Below, piece after piece: positions 61,838 through 64,000 of a stretch of DNA of 64,000 bases. The stretch is from contig NZ_VBSL01000005.1 in NCBI RefSeq assembly GCF_006149005.1, forward strand, positions 310,338 to 374,337, in the 5' to 3' direction. Numbering within the stretch: position 1 is the stretch's first letter; the number at the start of each line of letters is the position of its first letter. The notes under the pieces were generated by a model that worked only from the letters and a program-made list of their open reading frames with translations, made no database searches and had not been told where the DNA came from. The translations under genes were made by a program, and so were the position numbers. Origin of the DNA: Larkinella sp. C7. Its GTDB lineage: Bacteria; Bacteroidota; Bacteroidia; Cytophagales; Spirosomataceae.

Positions 61838-61860
61838 TATCAATTTTTTACACGCACGGT

Positions 61861-61986
61861 TTATTTCCTGATTGGTATACCGGTTTTAGAAGCATCAAAA
61901 TACTTTTCAAGAATCCGTGTCATAAGATCATCCATCTCTTCGGCTCGTTTCGTATATTCTATACCGTTCTGATTGATATAACTCAT
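61861..61986 (-). CDS. Possible 41-residue small protein
   Basis: Frame from ATG 61986 to TAA 61863-61861, beginning MSYINQNGIEYTKRAEEMDD and ending ILEKYFDASKTGIPIRK. The amphipathic helix-like central part and lack of rare composition make it look coding, but no Shine-Dalgarno sequence, promoter or recognised family was found. It lies between a perfect palindrome (61796-61837) and the terminator hairpin at 61985-62048, whose T-run directly precedes its ATG. The frame stays open upstream through the hairpin to an in-frame stop, without an ATG. Could be a remnant. Confidence 0.3.
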   Translation of the reverse strand: MSYINQNGIEYTKRAEEMDDLMTRILEKYFDASKTGIPIRK

Positions 61987-62048
61987 AAAAACGACTTTCG
62001 GGGCTGGAATTGAAAACCAAATTTTCAATTCCAGCCCCGAAAGTCGTT
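61985..62048 (-). terminator. 27-bp perfect hairpin terminator of the DUF2723 gene
   Basis: Arms 61990-62016 and 62022-62048 (minus strand AACGACTTTCGGGGCTGGAA and on) are exact complements over 27 bp with a 5-nt loop. On the minus strand the stem is followed by TTTTTATG, so it ends the gene at 62065, 17 nt upstream. Exceptionally long for an intrinsic terminator. Confidence 0.85.
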
Positions 62049-62064
62049 AATTTTGCCGCAATGC

Positions 62065-64000
62065 TTATCCTAACGCGTTCAAATGCTTCTGAAACAATGC
62101 GTCGTATTTTTTCGCCAGCGCTTCGTTTTTCGTTTCCCGGAATGCGTTCACGATGGTTTGCAGGTTGTATAGATCAAAGTTGGCATCATCGCTGCCACCA
62201 CCGGTTTTCTTGATGTAGGTCAGACTCTGGTCGGCCCGGTTTGCTACCACGTCGGCAATGGACTGGGCGGTTTTCAGATCGCCCACTTCCAGCAGAATCC
62301 GGATGTAGTTGGTCGAAATCTGGTCGTACGGAATGCTTTTGTCGGGAATGACCTGCAAAGAGTGGTTGAGCACTTCTTTTGCCTGGGCATTTTTCCCCTC
62401 GCGCATCAACTGATCGGCCAGTCGCAGGAACGCAATCCGGGCCGAAATAACCGGTGAACCACGGTACGTATCGTCGTAATACGAATTCGGGTTGTCCATT
62501 TCCCGCCAGAAGGTTTTCTTCATCATGTTGGTGTACATCACGTCGGAATTCACAAAACCGTCCGTTGCACTCGGCACCTGCACCGGCATCAACCGGAATG
62601 CATACCCTTCCAACTGCATGTGATCCTTCAGATTCAGGTAATTCGATTGTCCCAGCGTAGTAGAGAAATAGATCGGCCGCTTCCAGTTATTGGTCGCGAT
62701 GATGTCGAGCATGACCAGATCCGGTTTGTAGATGTCCTGTTTGCCATAATTCCAGACTACCGTATCTTTCACCATCGGCAGCAGATTAGCCGGCACAAAA
62801 CCGAGCTTCTGAACCTCCGCCTTGTCAACCGGCAGGAAGAAGGTTGGCGACGGCAGAATGTTGGTCATTTCGCCGGTTGTCAGCGGCACCTGTATCGCCT
62901 GGTTGTTCTGTTTCACCAGCCCGATGTATTCTTTCAGGTTGATGCCATTTTTCACCGCCGGGATTTCGTAAAACGGAATCACGTCGTTTTTCCCTTTGTT
63001 GAACTGGGCAAATTCGAGCGAAATCGGTAACGCTTCAGACTCGTACGTTTTGCGTTTCATTTGCTGAATGTACCACTCGGTGCCGAGCAGACTCAGGTTA
63101 CAAACCCGTACGTCGGTCCGGAAGCCTTCGACTTCCTGGGCATACCACAGGGGGAACGTGTCATTATCCCCCCCCACAAACAGAATGGCGTTCGGGGCGC
63201 AGGAATTCAGGAGATTTTTGGCAAAATCAACCGAATGGTAGCGGTTCGACCGGTCGTGGTTATCCCAGCTTTTGGCCGCCATCATCACCGGAACCAGCAA
63301 ACACAGGCCAGCGACGAGCCCCACACGCATCTTTTCATTCTTCAAATACGCAGCCAGACCGTCTACCAGTGCGACCACACCCAGACCGATCCAGATGGCA
63401 AAGAAGTAGAACGAGCCTACGTAAATGTAATCCCGTTCACGCGGTTCGGAAGGCGGTGAGTTCAGGAAGATCTGCAAGGCAATCCCGGTAAAGAAAAACA
63501 ACATCCCCACAATCAGCAGATCTTTCGGCCGGCGGAAATACTGAATGACCATCCCGAACAAGCCCAGCAAAAACGGCAGCATGTAGAAGTTATCACGGGC
63601 TTTGTTGTCCTTGATCAGATCCGGAACGCCATCGTCGCTTGACCAGGGCAGCAGATAACCCGAACCTTCCTGATCACCGGCGCGTCCGGCAAAATTCCAC
63701 ATCAGATACCGCCAGTACATATGCCCCAACTGGTACTGAAAGAAGAATTGCAGGTTATCTCCCATCGTCACTTTCCGCGTGGGTTGCCCCTGTGCGTCGA
63801 GCGGAATGTTCAGCATGCGCGAATACAGTTGCGGGTGGTTATTCTGGTTGCTGTAAATCCGCGGAAACAGCATTTGCTTGTCGCTGTCGTAGATGTATTC
63901 CGGCGCATAATCGAAGATTTTATACTGGCCGTCGCGCTTCTCATATTGTGGAGCGCCTTTTTTCTGGTCGACGGGGCGTGAGAAAAACAGCGGGCCGTAG
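62065..64000 (-). CDS. DUF2723 membrane protein, C-terminal part (5' end outside window)
   Basis: The frame stays open to the right edge (residues upstream of MLFPRIYSN read YGPLFFSRPVDQKKG and on), so only the C-terminal 645 or so residues are visible. About four membrane segments (MLPFLLGLFGMVIQYFRRPK, LLIVGMLFFFTGIALQIFL, YIYVGSFYFFAIWIGLGVVA, MRVGLVAGLCLLVPVMMAAK) precede a periplasmic domain with FVGGDNDTFPLWYAQEVEGF and a TPR-like C-terminal part. This matches DUF2723 proteins of Bacteroidota, which resemble protein O-mannosyltransferases. Role in envelope glycosylation is possible, not proven. Confidence 0.88.
   Translation of the reverse strand, partial: YGPLFFSRPVDQKKGAPQYEKRDGQYKIFDYAPEYIYDSDKQMLFPRIYSNQNNHPQLYSRMLNIPLDAQGQPTRKVTMGDNLQFFFQYQLGHMYWRYLMWNFAGRAGDQEGSGYLLPWSSDDGVPDLIKDNKARDNFYMLPFLLGLFGMVIQYFRRPKDLLIVGMLFFFTGIALQIFLNSPPSEPRERDYIYVGSFYFFAIWIGLGVVALVDGLAAYLKNEKMRVGLVAGLCLLVPVMMAAKSWDNHDRSNRYHSVDFAKNLLNSCAPNAILFVGGDNDTFPLWYAQEVEGFRTDVRVCNLSLLGTEWYIQQMKRKTYESEALPISLEFAQFNKGKNDVIPFYEIPAVKNGINLKEYIGLVKQNNQAIQVPLTTGEMTNILPSPTFFLPVDKAEVQKLGFVPANLLPMVKDTVVWNYGKQDIYKPDLVMLDIIATNNWKRPIYFSTTLGQSNYLNLKDHMQLEGYAFRLMPVQVPSATDGFVNSDVMYTNMMKKTFWREMDNPNSYYDDTYRGSPVISARIAFLRLADQLMREGKNAQAKEVLNHSLQVIPDKSIPYDQISTNYIRILLEVGDLKTAQSIADVVANRADQSLTYIKKTGGGSDDANFDLYNLQTIVNAFRETKNEALAKKYDALFQKHLNALG

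Overview
The window looks like chromosome of a Bacteroidota member of the Cytophagales type (Spirosoma/Larkinella-like; genus is inference). The basis is two SusC/SusD pairs, a FecR anti-sigma gene, DUF4374/PepSY/TonB iron-uptake genes, a DUF2723 protein, TTTG...TAnnTTTG-type promoters and few Shine-Dalgarno sequences. No rRNA, tRNA, CRISPR array, transposase or phage gene was seen.

Layout. 1-17.8 kb: tail of a probable ECF sigma gene, FecR, two SusC/SusD pairs, then secreted hydrolases that are not glycosidases (ceramidase-like, PhoPQ-activated-type alpha/beta hydrolase, purple-acid-phosphatase-like lipoprotein, glycerophosphodiesterase) and an AAC(6')-like acetyltransferase. This reads as a nutrient-uptake locus aimed at lipid or phosphate-ester material. 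17.9-24.1 kb: an iron/siderophore-type uptake operon on the minus strand (TonB receptor, DUF4374 lipoprotein, PepSY membrane protein, small membrane protein) facing an AraC regulator. 24.1-44.2 kb: carbohydrate region with a DegT aminotransferase, two paralogous GH20-zincin-like-domain enzymes, DUF1080, a XylR-type regulator, a FucP/NagP-like transporter, a GH20 beta-hexosaminidase, a NagX/HGSNAT-like membrane acyltransferase, two calcineurin-like phosphoesterases and a BNR-propeller protein. 44.4-55.7 kb: a catabolic cluster with CoA-acylating semialdehyde dehydrogenase, class III aminotransferase, Gfo/Idh/MocA oxidoreductase, HpcH/HpaI aldolase, HUMPS-family lyase, medium-chain dehydrogenase lacking its structural zinc cysteines, SDR, TIM-barrel isomerase, and a beta-helix protein with a C-terminal PDZ domain. 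55.9-58.8 kb: housekeeping queG, grpE, dnaJ. 58.9-62.0 kb: an AT-richer island with a secreted coiled-coil protein, a Sel1-repeat lipoprotein and a 41-codon ORF between two perfect palindromes. 62.1-64 kb: 3' part of a DUF2723 membrane protein that runs off the window.

The most unusual non-coding signal is the number of long inverted repeats in intergenic gaps. At least fourteen are visible, with arms of 12-54 bp. They include a 241-bp nested element with perfect 28-bp outer arms (50060-50300), a 46-bp repeat filling the gap between two convergent stop codons, and a 42-nt perfect palindrome. Several share sequence with each other, which suggests dispersed palindromic repeat families besides ordinary terminators.
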